Shown here: piece by piece, positions 1 to 9,208 of the stretch
Position numbering within the stretch: the stretch's first letter is position 1
Layout of the letters: every line of letters starts with the position of its first letter
From: an uncultured Candidatus Actinomarina sp.
Lineage (GTDB): Bacteria > Actinomycetota > Acidimicrobiia > Actinomarinales > Actinomarinaceae
Length of the DNA stretch: 44,545 nt
Assembly: GCA_902510965.1 (NCBI GenBank)
Contig: CABXDM010000005.1
Span: 1-44,545 of the forward strand
Direction of reading: 5' to 3'
Made by a program: the position numbers and the translations under genes
The notes under the pieces: model-generated
Database searches by the model: none
Told to the model about the DNA's origin: nothing
What the model saw: the letters and a program-made list of their open reading frames with translations, nothing else

Positions 1-815
1 TGAGATTGTCCTATTGCAGATAAAGTGTTTAACAAGTCAACTGTGCTGGCTCCCCAGTTGTTGGCTAAATTTTCATCTAAAAAGAAAACATTTCCACTTT
101 GTACTGCGGTAACCTCTCCCCATCCAACTCTTGTTGAGAGGTCTTTATTCAAATAGTCTGAGTGACCTACGACAATTAGATTTGGATTGGAGGCCAACAC
201 TTCTTCTTCTGAAAACTCAGGATATCCACTGCCAAATGGATCTTCTTTTAGGTTGGCAACATTGTTTATTCCCAAAAGATTATAGATTTCACCTATAAAA
301 GAATTCTCATTTATAGTGTATATTCCATAAGTAAATCCAATTTCATGAAAAACGGTTGTGTTTTCTGATGAAAAGTTTTGAATAATCTCTGCAACATCAC
401 TTTGCATTGCTGAAACGAGTTCTAATGATTCGTCAGATTTGTTTATTAGATTTCCAATTTCTTCAATTTGTGTATATACATCATCGAAATCTCTTGCGGG
501 AGGAAGTAAAGCATAATTTATTTCTAAGCTTTCTAACCCTTCAATGATCCCATTAAAATCAAAAGCTACCACTACAAGGTCAGGATTTAACTCCAATAAT
601 TCTTCAGCAGTAACAGTAAATGCATCAATTTTTTCAATAGGTAGTTCTGTTTCCGAGAATGAATCAACGCCAACTAAAAGACTTTCGCCTCCTAGAACTT
701 GGATGACTTCTGTGTGTGTAGTCGATAACGAAATAACTCTTTGTTCTATGCTTGACTCTTCAGAGCCTGTACACATCGTCATCAACGCGGCAAGAATTAG
801 TATCTTATATTTCAT
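1..815 (-). CDS. BtuF/FepB-like ABC transporter substrate-binding lipoprotein, C-terminus cut by window edge
   Basis: Own minus-strand translation from ATG at 815: MKYKILILAALMTMCTGSEESSIEQRVISLSTTHTEVIQVLGGESLLVGVDSFSETELPIEKIDAFTVTAEELLELNPDLVVVAFDF...; lipobox-like Cys and periplasmic-binding-protein pattern; preceded by a cobalamin riboswitch. Absent from the ORF track because it runs off the edge. Confidence 0.85.
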   Translation of the reverse strand, partial: MKYKILILAALMTMCTGSEESSIEQRVISLSTTHTEVIQVLGGESLLVGVDSFSETELPIEKIDAFTVTAEELLELNPDLVVVAFDFNGIIEGLESLEINYALLPPARDFDDVYTQIEEIGNLINKSDESLELVSAMQSDVAEIIQNFSSENTTVFHEIGFTYGIYTINENSFIGEIYNLLGINNVANLKEDPFGSGYPEFSEEEVLASNPNLIVVGHSDYLNKDLSTRVGWGEVTAVQSGNVFFLDENLANNWGASTVDLLNTLSAIGQS

Positions 816-849
816 AATTTCCTTTCTTACCACGAGAAAAGATTGATAC

Positions 850-985
850 TCCATTCCTTCTCTCGAGGATTGTTGTTTTAATAAAACTAAAAAGGCGACC
901 TGACTTATCTTTCGAATTACAGTTGCGGGACAGTGTTAGAATTTCACTAACTTCGCTTTTTAATTTCTTTGTTTAAAAGATTGTA
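850..985 (-). ncRNA. Cobalamin riboswitch (B12 aptamer)
   Basis: Minus strand reads GCGAAGTTAGTGAAATTCTAACACTGTCCCGCAACTGTAATTCGAAAGATAAGTCAGGTCGCC, matching the conserved cobalamin aptamer core (GGTGAAATTCC-like, CTGTCCCGCAACTGT, AAGTCAGG..CGCC). Ends approximate. Confidence 0.88.
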
Positions 986-990
986 GCAAA

Positions 991-1482
991 TTATTCTGTG
1001 TCTTCTTCTTCGTTTTTAAGATTTTTTAATGTTTTTGAAAAAGTCATCATCATAGTTTCTTTATTGTCTTGGTTTTCGTCTTGTGAAGCTACTGGAGTAG
1101 TTTCTTGTGCTTCACTATAAGATTCTTCAAGAACGACTACTTCAATACCTCCAACTAGATCTGAAACGAGATTGTAGAAAAAAGCTCCAATTGTTGCTAA
1201 AGCTGTTTGTGTTAAAAGATAAACAGTCGCAAGAAATACAACTGATGAAAAAAGTGGTTCAATGTTCCCAACTAGTGATGCATCCGCATCAAGCAAAGCC
1301 AGCCTTCTAGCTATATCTTCTAGGCCTTGGGGAACCCCAGCATTTACGAGAAGTACCCAGAGTATGGAAAAACCCAAAACTATGGTTAGTGCGACAATAA
1401 AATTTAGAACAAATGTTACCTTTAAGACCGTCCATGGATCTATCTTTCTAATTATTCTTCTTACTCTGTTTACTTTGACCAT
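991..1482 (-). CDS. DUF3566-type transmembrane protein
   Basis: 163 aa; VNRVRRIIRKIDPWTVLKVTFVLNF...GVPQGLEDIARRL; located directly downstream of gyrA as in many Actinobacteria. Confidence 0.8.
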   Translation of the reverse strand: MVKVNRVRRIIRKIDPWTVLKVTFVLNFIVALTIVLGFSILWVLLVNAGVPQGLEDIARRLALLDADASLVGNIEPLFSSVVFLATVYLLTQTALATIGAFFYNLVSDLVGGIEVVVLEESYSEAQETTPVASQDENQDNKETMMMTFSKTLKNLKNEEEDTE

Positions 1483-1484
1483 TT

Positions 1485-3980
1485 TTAATCGCTCTTTATT
1501 GGAATAAAAGCAGATATTTCTTCTTCTTTCGCAAGTTTCATAACCCTGACCCCTTGAGCTGCTCTACTCATTTTTTTTATTTGTTTCACTGCACATCTTA
1601 TTGCGGTTCCACCTGTACTCATAAGCATAACCTCTGTATCTTCATCTACAGAACGTGCACCAATTAAATCTCCTTTTGCTTCTGTTACTTTCAAAGCCTT
1701 AACGCCCATTCCACCTCTTCCAGCTTTTCTAAACTCATCAAGATTTGTCCTCTTTCCGTATCCTTTTGCTGTTACAAATAATAAGGTTTCATCTCTAGAT
1801 GTTGCTGCTCCGACGACTTTATCTCCTTCACGGAGTTTTATACCCCTGACACCCATTGCTGTTCTTCCTTGTGGCTTAAGATTATTTTCATCAAATCTAA
1901 TAGCCTGACCTTTTCTGGAAACTAGAATCACATCTTCTTTTCCGGAGGTAGTTTTAACTGAGACAACCTTGTCTTCCTCTTTAAGTTTTATTGCTTGTAA
2001 TGATTTATAGTTTGAATCAAAATCTTTAAATGCAGATTTTTTAACTGTTCCTTTTTCAGTCATAATTAAAAGAAACTTCTCTGTCTCATAATCTCTTGTA
2101 TCAATAATGGCCTGAACTTTCTCATCTTGGGACATCGAAAGTACATTGTGGATTAGTGAACCTTGTGCTGTTCTTGTTGTTTTAGGTAACTCGTGAGCTT
2201 TTGCCCTATAAACTTTTCCTTGATCTGTAAAAAATAGTAAATATGCATGTACGGAAGTAGATAGTAAATGTTCAATAACATCCTCATCAGATGAAGCCGC
2301 TTTTACGCCCTTACCGCCCCTACCTTGTTTTTTATAAGCAGTAGAAGGAACGGATTTTACATAACCATTTGCAGAGACTGATACAATAATTTCTTCATCT
2401 TCAATCAGATCTTCAATTGAGACTTCACCAACATCTGGCACAATGCGTGATCTTCTTTCGTCACCAAATTTTTTAGTTATCTCCTCAAGTTCTTCAACGA
2501 GAATATCATCTTGTTTTTTTCTACTTTTAAGAATCGTTGCTAATTCTTTGATTGTTTTTTTAAGTTCTACTTTTTCCTCTTCCAGTTTCTCTCGCTCTAG
2601 CGCGGTTAATCTTCGTAGTGGCATATCAAGAATGTGTGATGCTTGGATTTCAGAAAGTTTGAATTTTTTCATTAAAGAAGTTCTTGCTGTTTCCGCATCT
2701 TTTGAAGCGCGTATAACCTTTATAATTTGGTCTATTTTATCTAAAGCTAATATCAAACCTTCAACAATGTGAAGTCTGTCTTCAGCTTTTTTTAATCTGT
2801 ATTGAGTTCTTCTTTGTATAACGTCAATTTGGTGTTCTATGTAATAGTTAATTAATTGTGGGACAGACAAAACCTTAGGTACGCCGTCAACAAGGGCGAC
2901 TGAATTTACCGCAAAAGTATCTTGTAATTGTGTTTGTTTAAATAAATGATTTAGAACAACTTGTGGAACCGCGTCTCTTTTTAGTTCAATAACTAATCTT
3001 GTACCGTTTCTATCACTACTTTCATTTCTTAAATCAGAAACTCCTGTTAGTTTTTTATCTTGAACTAAGGATGCAATTTTTTCCATGATTCTATCAATTG
3101 AGGCTTGGTACGGAAGTTCTTTTACAATAATTGCAGATTTACCTTTTCCAAGTTCTTCAACATCAGCAACAGCTCTTAATTTAATAGAGCCTCTGCCTTT
3201 TAGGATCGCATCTTTAATTGTTGGTGTTTCTACAACAAGTCCGCCTGTTGGAAAATCGGGAGCTTTTATTATTTTTAAATAATCTGAGGGTTTTGGGTTT
3301 TTAGTATTTAATGTAAATTTAACAGCCTCAGTAATCTCTCTTAAATTGTATGGGGGCATATTTGTTGCCATTGCAACCGCAATACCTTCTGCACCGTTAA
3401 TAAGAAGATTTGGAAATCTTCCTGGTAAAACCTTTGGCTCAAAGCTCTCTCCTGAGTAGTTTGGTTCAAAAGTAACAGTATCTTCATCAATTCCATCTAG
3501 AAGTTGTGAAGATAGTGACGACATTCTTGATTCTGTGTACCTCATAGCAGCAGGTGGATCATCTGGTGTGCCAAAGTTTCCTTGTGGTTCTATTAATGGA
3601 TAGCGTGTACTGAAATGTTGTCCCAGTCTTACCAATGTTCCATAAATAGCATCATTTCCGTGTGGATGATAGTTACCCATTACGTCACCAACAACTTTTG
3701 AGCATTTTCTAAAAGGACCGGTAGGTCTTATTCCAGTTTCATACATTGAATACAATATCCTCCTCTGCACTGGTTTAAGTCCATCTTTTACATCTGGTAA
3801 AGCTCTTGAGACAATCACGGCCATTGCATAATCTAAAAATGATTTAGATATTTCGTCCTCAACTTGAATGGATGTTTCGTTATTAATTACTTTTGTTTCT
3901 ACATCTTTTTTAGCTGCTGGTTTTTTAGCTGCTGGTTTTTTAGCTGCTGGTTTTTTAGCTGCTGGTTTTTTTTCAACCAT
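1485..3980 (-). CDS. gyrA: DNA gyrase subunit A with N-terminal Lys/Pro/Ala repeat extension
   Basis: 831 aa; FLDYAMAVIVSRALPDVKDGLKPVQRRILYSM, GNYHPHGNDAIYGTLVRLGQ, GyrA C-terminal blades. Confidence 0.98.
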   Translation of the reverse strand: MVEKKPAAKKPAAKKPAAKKPAAKKDVETKVINNETSIQVEDEISKSFLDYAMAVIVSRALPDVKDGLKPVQRRILYSMYETGIRPTGPFRKCSKVVGDVMGNYHPHGNDAIYGTLVRLGQHFSTRYPLIEPQGNFGTPDDPPAAMRYTESRMSSLSSQLLDGIDEDTVTFEPNYSGESFEPKVLPGRFPNLLINGAEGIAVAMATNMPPYNLREITEAVKFTLNTKNPKPSDYLKIIKAPDFPTGGLVVETPTIKDAILKGRGSIKLRAVADVEELGKGKSAIIVKELPYQASIDRIMEKIASLVQDKKLTGVSDLRNESSDRNGTRLVIELKRDAVPQVVLNHLFKQTQLQDTFAVNSVALVDGVPKVLSVPQLINYYIEHQIDVIQRRTQYRLKKAEDRLHIVEGLILALDKIDQIIKVIRASKDAETARTSLMKKFKLSEIQASHILDMPLRRLTALEREKLEEEKVELKKTIKELATILKSRKKQDDILVEELEEITKKFGDERRSRIVPDVGEVSIEDLIEDEEIIVSVSANGYVKSVPSTAYKKQGRGGKGVKAASSDEDVIEHLLSTSVHAYLLFFTDQGKVYRAKAHELPKTTRTAQGSLIHNVLSMSQDEKVQAIIDTRDYETEKFLLIMTEKGTVKKSAFKDFDSNYKSLQAIKLKEEDKVVSVKTTSGKEDVILVSRKGQAIRFDENNLKPQGRTAMGVRGIKLREGDKVVGAATSRDETLLFVTAKGYGKRTNLDEFRKAGRGGMGVKALKVTEAKGDLIGARSVDEDTEVMLMSTGGTAIRCAVKQIKKMSRAAQGVRVMKLAKEEEISAFIPIKSD
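3906..3965. repeat. Perfect 15-bp tandem repeat x4 (ttttttagctgctgg) encoding the KKPAA tail of GyrA
   Basis: Direct reading of lines 3901-3961. Confidence 0.95.
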
Positions 3981-5902
3981 TAGACATCCAAAAATCTCAC
4001 GTCTTTTGCATTTTGTTCAATGAATGTCTTTCTTCTGGATACATCAGTACCCATTAGAACTTCAAACATATCTGCAGCTTTTGCTTCAGCTGCTTTTCCA
4101 TCAGCAATGTTAACTTTTATAAGAGTTCTTGATTCTGGATTCATAGCGGTATCCCAAAGTTCCCCGGCATTCATCTCACCTAATCCTTTGAATCGGGAAA
4201 TTATAAATTTTTTATTTTTATTTTCTTTTTTAAATTTGTCAAGTGCATCATCATCTTTAAGATAATTGACACCGCCTGTTGATTTTGCTCTGTATAAAGG
4301 AGGTTCTGCTATCCAGACCTTTCCTTCTTTAATTAAACCAGGCATAAATTTAAAAAAGAATGTTAGGAGTAGTGTCCTAATATGGGCACCATCAACATCT
4401 GCATCTGTGAGAAAAATTATTTTATCGTATCGAGATTCCTCTCCTTTATATTCAGTATTTATACCTGTTCCTATAGCTTTAATAAGTGAGCTAATTTCTT
4501 CATTTTGAAGCGCTCTGTTTTCTGTAACTTTTTGAACATTTATTATCTTTCCACGAATTGGAAGAATTGCTTGTGTTCTTGATTCTCGTGCTTGTTTAGC
4601 AGGACCGGCGGCAGAGTCACCCTCAACAATAAATAACTCACTTTCAGAGGGATCTTTTGAAGAACAGTCTGCAAGTTTTCCTGGTAATCCAGCTGTTTCG
4701 AGTATGCTTTTTCTTTTTGTTAATTCTCTGGCTTTCTTTGCACTCATTCTGGCTTTTGCAGCAAGTGCACATCTTTCTACAATGGCTCTTCCTTCTTTTG
4801 TGTTTTTTAATAACCATTTTGGAAATTCTTGGTTCACTAATACTTGAACTTTTGACTTCATTTCTGTATTACCAAGCTTTGTTTTTGTTTGTCCTTCAAA
4901 TTGGGGTTCTTGAACTCTTACCGAAACCACTCCTGTTAGACCTTCCCTTATGTCATCGCCAGTAAGGGAAATGTCTGAGTGAAGATTCCTAGATTTTGCA
5001 AAATCATTTATTGCTTTAGTGATTGCTGTTCTAAGACCCTCTTCGTGGGTTCCTCCTTCTAGTGTGTGGATATTATTAGCAAAACTTTTAATAGTTACTT
5101 CATCTTCTGCTTTCCATTGCATTGCTACCTCAATCTCAGAGTCTTTTGCTTTATCTGAGAATGAAATAACTTTATCGTGAAGTACTTCATGTCCATCGTT
5201 TAAATAATCAACAAAATCTATTAAACCGCCTTTATATAGAAATTCTTCTTTTGTTGCTGGTTTGACGCGGTTATCTTTTAATACAATTTTTAAACCTTTG
5301 TTTAAAAATGCTGTTTGTCTTATTCTTTCTGAAACTATGTTGTATTCAAAAGTCTGGGTTTCTGTAAATATTTTTGGATCTGGTAAAAAGTTAACCTTTG
5401 TTCCCGTTTTTTTTGAGGGCTTGCCTTTTTTAATTTTTGATGTTGGTTTTCCAAAATCAAAATTTTGACTCCAAACATGTTCGTCTCTTTGTACCTCTAC
5501 CTTTACAAATGTCGACAACGCATTAACAACAGAAATACCAACCCCGTGTAATCCACCACTAACGGTGTATGCGCCTGATTCGAACTTACCTCCCGCGTGA
5601 AGAGTTGTTAGGACTGTTGTGAGAGCTGAAACTTTTGTTTTCGGATGTGGTTTAACTGGTATTCCGCTTCCGTTATCAGAAACAGTTACAGATCCATTTT
5701 TTTCGAGTTCTATTTCTATAGCTGTGCATCTTCCAGCCATAGCTTCATCAACTGAATTATCAACAACCTCCCAAATAAGGTGGTGTAAGCCAATGGGGCC
5801 GGTTGAGCCAATATACATGGCGGGTCTTTTACGAACAGCTTCAAGACCCTCAAGAATTTTTATATCTTTAGAATCGTAGGTGTTTGAATCTTTTTTTGGC
5901 AC
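3980..5902 (-). CDS. gyrB: DNA gyrase subunit B
   Basis: 640 aa; LEAVRKRPAMYIGSTGPIGLHHLIWEVVDNSVDEA, SELFIVEGDSAAGPAKQAR, IIFLTDADVDGAHIRTLLLTFFF. Stop overlaps the gyrA ATG by 1 bp. Confidence 0.98.
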   Translation of the reverse strand: MPKKDSNTYDSKDIKILEGLEAVRKRPAMYIGSTGPIGLHHLIWEVVDNSVDEAMAGRCTAIEIELEKNGSVTVSDNGSGIPVKPHPKTKVSALTTVLTTLHAGGKFESGAYTVSGGLHGVGISVVNALSTFVKVEVQRDEHVWSQNFDFGKPTSKIKKGKPSKKTGTKVNFLPDPKIFTETQTFEYNIVSERIRQTAFLNKGLKIVLKDNRVKPATKEEFLYKGGLIDFVDYLNDGHEVLHDKVISFSDKAKDSEIEVAMQWKAEDEVTIKSFANNIHTLEGGTHEEGLRTAITKAINDFAKSRNLHSDISLTGDDIREGLTGVVSVRVQEPQFEGQTKTKLGNTEMKSKVQVLVNQEFPKWLLKNTKEGRAIVERCALAAKARMSAKKARELTKRKSILETAGLPGKLADCSSKDPSESELFIVEGDSAAGPAKQARESRTQAILPIRGKIINVQKVTENRALQNEEISSLIKAIGTGINTEYKGEESRYDKIIFLTDADVDGAHIRTLLLTFFFKFMPGLIKEGKVWIAEPPLYRAKSTGGVNYLKDDDALDKFKKENKNKKFIISRFKGLGEMNAGELWDTAMNPESRTLIKVNIADGKAAEAKAADMFEVLMGTDVSRRKTFIEQNAKDVRFLDV

Positions 5903-5977
5903 AGATCTCCTAAGAAACGTCTCTATTTTTTTGTGTACAGCCCCTTGCTGAACTCTTATTTTAGTAGAAATACAAAG

Positions 5978-6265
5978 CTATTGTTGGTTATTCAATATTT
6001 GAACATCTATTGAAATTAGTTTTATTTCTGATTTTTTTTCGATATCTATTAGTATTTTTTGTTCTTCGAGTTGAATTAAATCTTTAACTCTTGAAGATTC
6101 CGTATAAATGATAGCTTTGTTTTTTAACACCGGTCCAATAGATATTTCTTTTGACCATTTGTATTTATTTTTGGAAAAATATTTTTCTATTTTTTTTGAT
6201 TTAGAAAAACTGATACCCAAATCGTTTGTTTCTGCGTTTATCTTGGTTGGGTGTTTTGATTCCAT
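5978..6265 (-). CDS. DUF721 (DciA-like) family protein, putative
   Basis: 95 aa between dnaN and gyrB, the position of the DUF721 gene in Actinobacteria; pattern ..GPVLKNKAIIYTESSRVKDLIQLEEQKIL.. is DUF721-like. Primary sequence match is weak. Confidence 0.5.
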   Translation of the reverse strand: MESKHPTKINAETNDLGISFSKSKKIEKYFSKNKYKWSKEISIGPVLKNKAIIYTESSRVKDLIQLEEQKILIDIEKKSEIKLISIDVQILNNQQ

Positions 6266-7380
6266 TAATTGGGTCTAACCGGCATTAATAAGTATTTAAA
6301 GGTTTCATGTTCTCCTTGAATAACGACCGGTTTTTCGTTTCCTGAAAAACGTAGGTAAACGGTTTTACCATCTAAAACCTCAATTCCTTGAATTAAATAA
6401 TTGGGGTTAAACGACATGGTAAACCCCGTAATGTCACCTATATCCAAACCAAGAGTTTTTATCGAAACCTCTTCGCTTCCTCCGCCTATATCTTTGTTGA
6501 TTGTTGTTATTTTTAGAGTCTCTGGGTTTAAAATTTCGATTTTTACCGGTATAAAACCCTCTGCAACAACAGTTGCTCTATCTAAAGCTTCAAGTATGTC
6601 GCTTTTTTCAACCTCTATGGTGAAAAGGTTTTCTTTGGGAAAAAGGTTTATATAATCAGGAAATGTTCCTTCGAGTTTTCTTACTGAAGCGGAAAACTTA
6701 TTGTCATAAAAATGTAACTCTCTGTCCGTAGAATTAATTTCTATTTTTTCTTCTGTTTGCTCAAAAATTCTTGCTGTTTCGTTAAGGGATCTGAAAGAAA
6801 GTATTCCTGCGTCTTCAATTGGAAAGTTTGTTAAGTCGTGTGTTGCTAACCTGTAACTGTCTGTAGCGGCTAGTTCTGTTTTTTCGTTCGCGTTGTTGAA
6901 ATAAACTCCTGTCAAAATAGGTCTCCCACCCTCTGGGGAGGCAGCAATACCTACTTTTTTAAGGGATTCAAAAAGTTCGTTGGGTTCAACGCTTTGACTG
7001 TTTTTTTCATCGTAATTTTTTTGAAGTAAGGCTTCTGGGTATGCTTGATCGTCTAATTTTCTTAGAGTAAAGTTTAATTTTTTTTGTTCTACCCTAAGTT
7101 CACTACCTATGTCTGAAACAGTAACCTCGCCCCTTGGAAGTTTTCTAACTATATCAGAAAGTACCCTTGCGTTTATCAAAGCTTTTCCTTCTACCTCTAT
7201 GTCTGCAGTTGATTTTGCTTTAATAACAATGTCTAGATCTGAACCAATTACTTCTATAAAATTTTCATCAGTCCTAAAGTAGATGCCTTGTAGGGCTGGG
7301 GAAGCAGGTCTTGGGTCAACAATTCTTGATACTGTTGACACTATGTTCTTTAAATCTTCTGTTTTTATTTTGAACTTCAA
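6265..7380 (-). CDS. dnaN: DNA polymerase III beta subunit (sliding clamp)
   Basis: 371 aa; MKFKIKTEDLKNIVSTVSRIVDPRPASPALQGIYF...; C-terminal YLLMPVRPN. Confidence 0.95.
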   Translation of the reverse strand: MKFKIKTEDLKNIVSTVSRIVDPRPASPALQGIYFRTDENFIEVIGSDLDIVIKAKSTADIEVEGKALINARVLSDIVRKLPRGEVTVSDIGSELRVEQKKLNFTLRKLDDQAYPEALLQKNYDEKNSQSVEPNELFESLKKVGIAASPEGGRPILTGVYFNNANEKTELAATDSYRLATHDLTNFPIEDAGILSFRSLNETARIFEQTEEKIEINSTDRELHFYDNKFSASVRKLEGTFPDYINLFPKENLFTIEVEKSDILEALDRATVVAEGFIPVKIEILNPETLKITTINKDIGGGSEEVSIKTLGLDIGDITGFTMSFNPNYLIQGIEVLDGKTVYLRFSGNEKPVVIQGEHETFKYLLMPVRPN

Positions 7381-7497
7381 TTTACTCCTATATATATTTA
7401 ATAATAATAAAGACGTCGGACATGTTGAAAACTTTATTTAAACCCATAAAACTATAGTTTTTGCTGTTGAACACTTTAAACAAAACAAACATAAAAA

Positions 7498-8796
7498 CTA
7501 AGAAGCTTCCACCATATTTAATTTATTGTCGAAACTGTTTATTTCTCTTAATACAACAGTAGAACTTTTTGCTTTGTTTAGATAAGACAAAACAGTCGAA
7601 TGAGAACGGTTTCCAAGATAAAGACCTATTTGAGACAACGATAGATCTGTGTGTTTTCTCATCAAAGCAACCAGCAAGTGACGTGCAGCACCAACCTCTA
7701 AACTTCTATTTTTTGAAGAAATAAGTTTCTTATCTATTTGATGAACGTTTGATACATAATCAAAAATATATTCAGGCGTTAAAACAACAGTATTTTGGTT
7801 TAAAGAAGAGCGAACTAACCCTAATATATAATCTGTGTTGTTAATACCTGTTTGTTTATTAATAACCAAACTGTTGACTATTCCGTTTATATCTCTAAAA
7901 CTAGAAATATCAATCTTAGATAAGTCTTCAATATTTGGTTCAGTCAAAAGAGTTTTGTTGTTTTCTTCATTTATCTTAATTAAAAAATCTTTAAACATTT
8001 CTGAGCTAGGTTGCTCAATGTCTGTAACAAGACCATTTAATATCCTAGATATTAGTCTTTCTGGAAAACCGAGCAGGTCTTGGGGTTTTTGATCAGAAAC
8101 CAAAACAACAGCCTTGTTGTTGTTTAAGAAATAGTTAATAGTATGAAAAAGTTCCTCTGAAACACCTTTTTTACCCATAAAAAATTGAATATCATCAATT
8201 AACAGAATATCTACAGATCTAATTTTATTTTTAAACAAATCGATACTCTGATTTTTAATTCCAGACACGTAGGACTCAAGAAAAGATTCGGAATCAATAT
8301 AATAAGATGACCTCGAAGACTCTTCCATAGTTTTCAAGAGGTGGGTTTTACCAACACCAGGTTTACCATGTATAAACAAAGGATTAAATCTACTCCCGGG
8401 GCTCTGAACAACATTTTTAGCTGCGGTGATTGCTAAATTATTAGAACTCCCAACTAAAAGGTTGTTAAAAACAGTTAAATCTACTTCTGTAACCTCTTCT
8501 TCCTCAAAAACCACTGCCTCTTCAACCAAAGGAGAAGAGATTTCCATTTTTTTTACTTTTTTACTTGGGTCTAAAATAAAAATACAATTATCTATCTCTG
8601 AAATGCTTTTTGAGACGTTCAATATCTTATCAAAAACTTTTTTCTCAATAGAGGTTTTAACAAATTCTGAATTTACACATAAATTTAAATCATTATCTAC
8701 AATTTGAAAATCAATTTGATCAATCCAATATGTTTCAGTTTTACTAAGATCCTCTTGAAGTATTTTTTCTTTAAATATTTGTAGATTGTGATTCAT
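7498..8796 (-). CDS. dnaA: Chromosomal replication initiator protein DnaA (divergent)
   Basis: 432 aa; Walker A GKPGVGKTHLLK, Walker B LLIDDIQFF, domain IV DLSLSQIGLYLGNRSHSTVLSYLNKA. Confidence 0.93.
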   Translation of the reverse strand: MNHNLQIFKEKILQEDLSKTETYWIDQIDFQIVDNDLNLCVNSEFVKTSIEKKVFDKILNVSKSISEIDNCIFILDPSKKVKKMEISSPLVEEAVVFEEEEVTEVDLTVFNNLLVGSSNNLAITAAKNVVQSPGSRFNPLFIHGKPGVGKTHLLKTMEESSRSSYYIDSESFLESYVSGIKNQSIDLFKNKIRSVDILLIDDIQFFMGKKGVSEELFHTINYFLNNNKAVVLVSDQKPQDLLGFPERLISRILNGLVTDIEQPSSEMFKDFLIKINEENNKTLLTEPNIEDLSKIDISSFRDINGIVNSLVINKQTGINNTDYILGLVRSSLNQNTVVLTPEYIFDYVSNVHQIDKKLISSKNRSLEVGAARHLLVALMRKHTDLSLSQIGLYLGNRSHSTVLSYLNKAKSSTVVLREINSFDNKLNMVEAS

Positions 8797-9069
8797 ATTC
8801 TATATAAAACTAATAAAGAATTAGAAATTTTCATAGAGTGCGAAAAGCAAGCTTAAATAACTATGAATATTTAATATGCGTAAAAAACACTGTTATTACT
8901 GCTATTTTTGTATAAAAGTATTTATAATTTACTGCCTAAAATTTAGATTACGATTATTAGTTAATTTAGTTTTCGCGAAGATAATTTGGTTTTCGCGAAC
9001 ATTAAATAAAAAATTATATTTAGTTTGTTTAAATAATTTATTGTCTTATTGTGATTAAACAGGAGAAAA
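8797..9069. other. Candidate oriC (dnaA-rpmH intergenic)
   Basis: Divergent dnaA / rpmH junction, about 270 bp, very AT-rich stretch at about 9001-9050, and a 20-bp tandem repeat with a TTCGCGAA core. No canonical DnaA box found by eye, so the call rests on synteny and composition. Confidence 0.5.
8963..9002. repeat. Two-copy 20-bp tandem repeat AATTTRGTTTTCGCGAASAT
   Basis: aatttagttttcgcgaagat followed directly by aatttggttttcgcgaacat (18/20 identity). Confidence 0.9.
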
Positions 9070-9204
9070 ATGAAAAGAACTTATCAACCTAGTAACAGGA
9101 AAAGAAGCAGAAAACACGGTTTTAGATTAAGAATGCGCACCCGAGCTGGAAGACAAATCCTTAAAAGGAGAAGAAGCAAAGGACGCAAGATAATTTCTGC
9201 GTAA
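9070..9204 (+). CDS. rpmH: 50S ribosomal protein L34
   Basis: Own translation [44 protein letters not shown], with AGGAG upstream; below the ORF-track length cutoff. Confidence 0.98.
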   Translation: MKRTYQPSNRKRSRKHGFRLRMRTRAGRQILKRRRSKGRKIISA

Positions 9205-9208
9205 CTAA

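Noticed and set aside
2443-2772. Plus-strand ORFs antisense to gyrA/gyrB (also 1107-1310, 3085-3282, 4020-4508, 4657-4965, 5262-5879)
   Set aside because: Low-complexity antisense shadows of strongly coding minus-strand genes with no domain-like content.
3906-3965. CRISPR-like array
   Set aside because: Contiguous 15-bp units with no spacers and in frame with GyrA.
8876-9058. 60-aa plus-strand ORF MRKKHCYYCYFCIKVF... in the dnaA-rpmH spacer
   Set aside because: AT-rich, biased Tyr/Phe/Leu composition, no plausible ribosome-binding site, overlaps the candidate origin; probably fortuitous.
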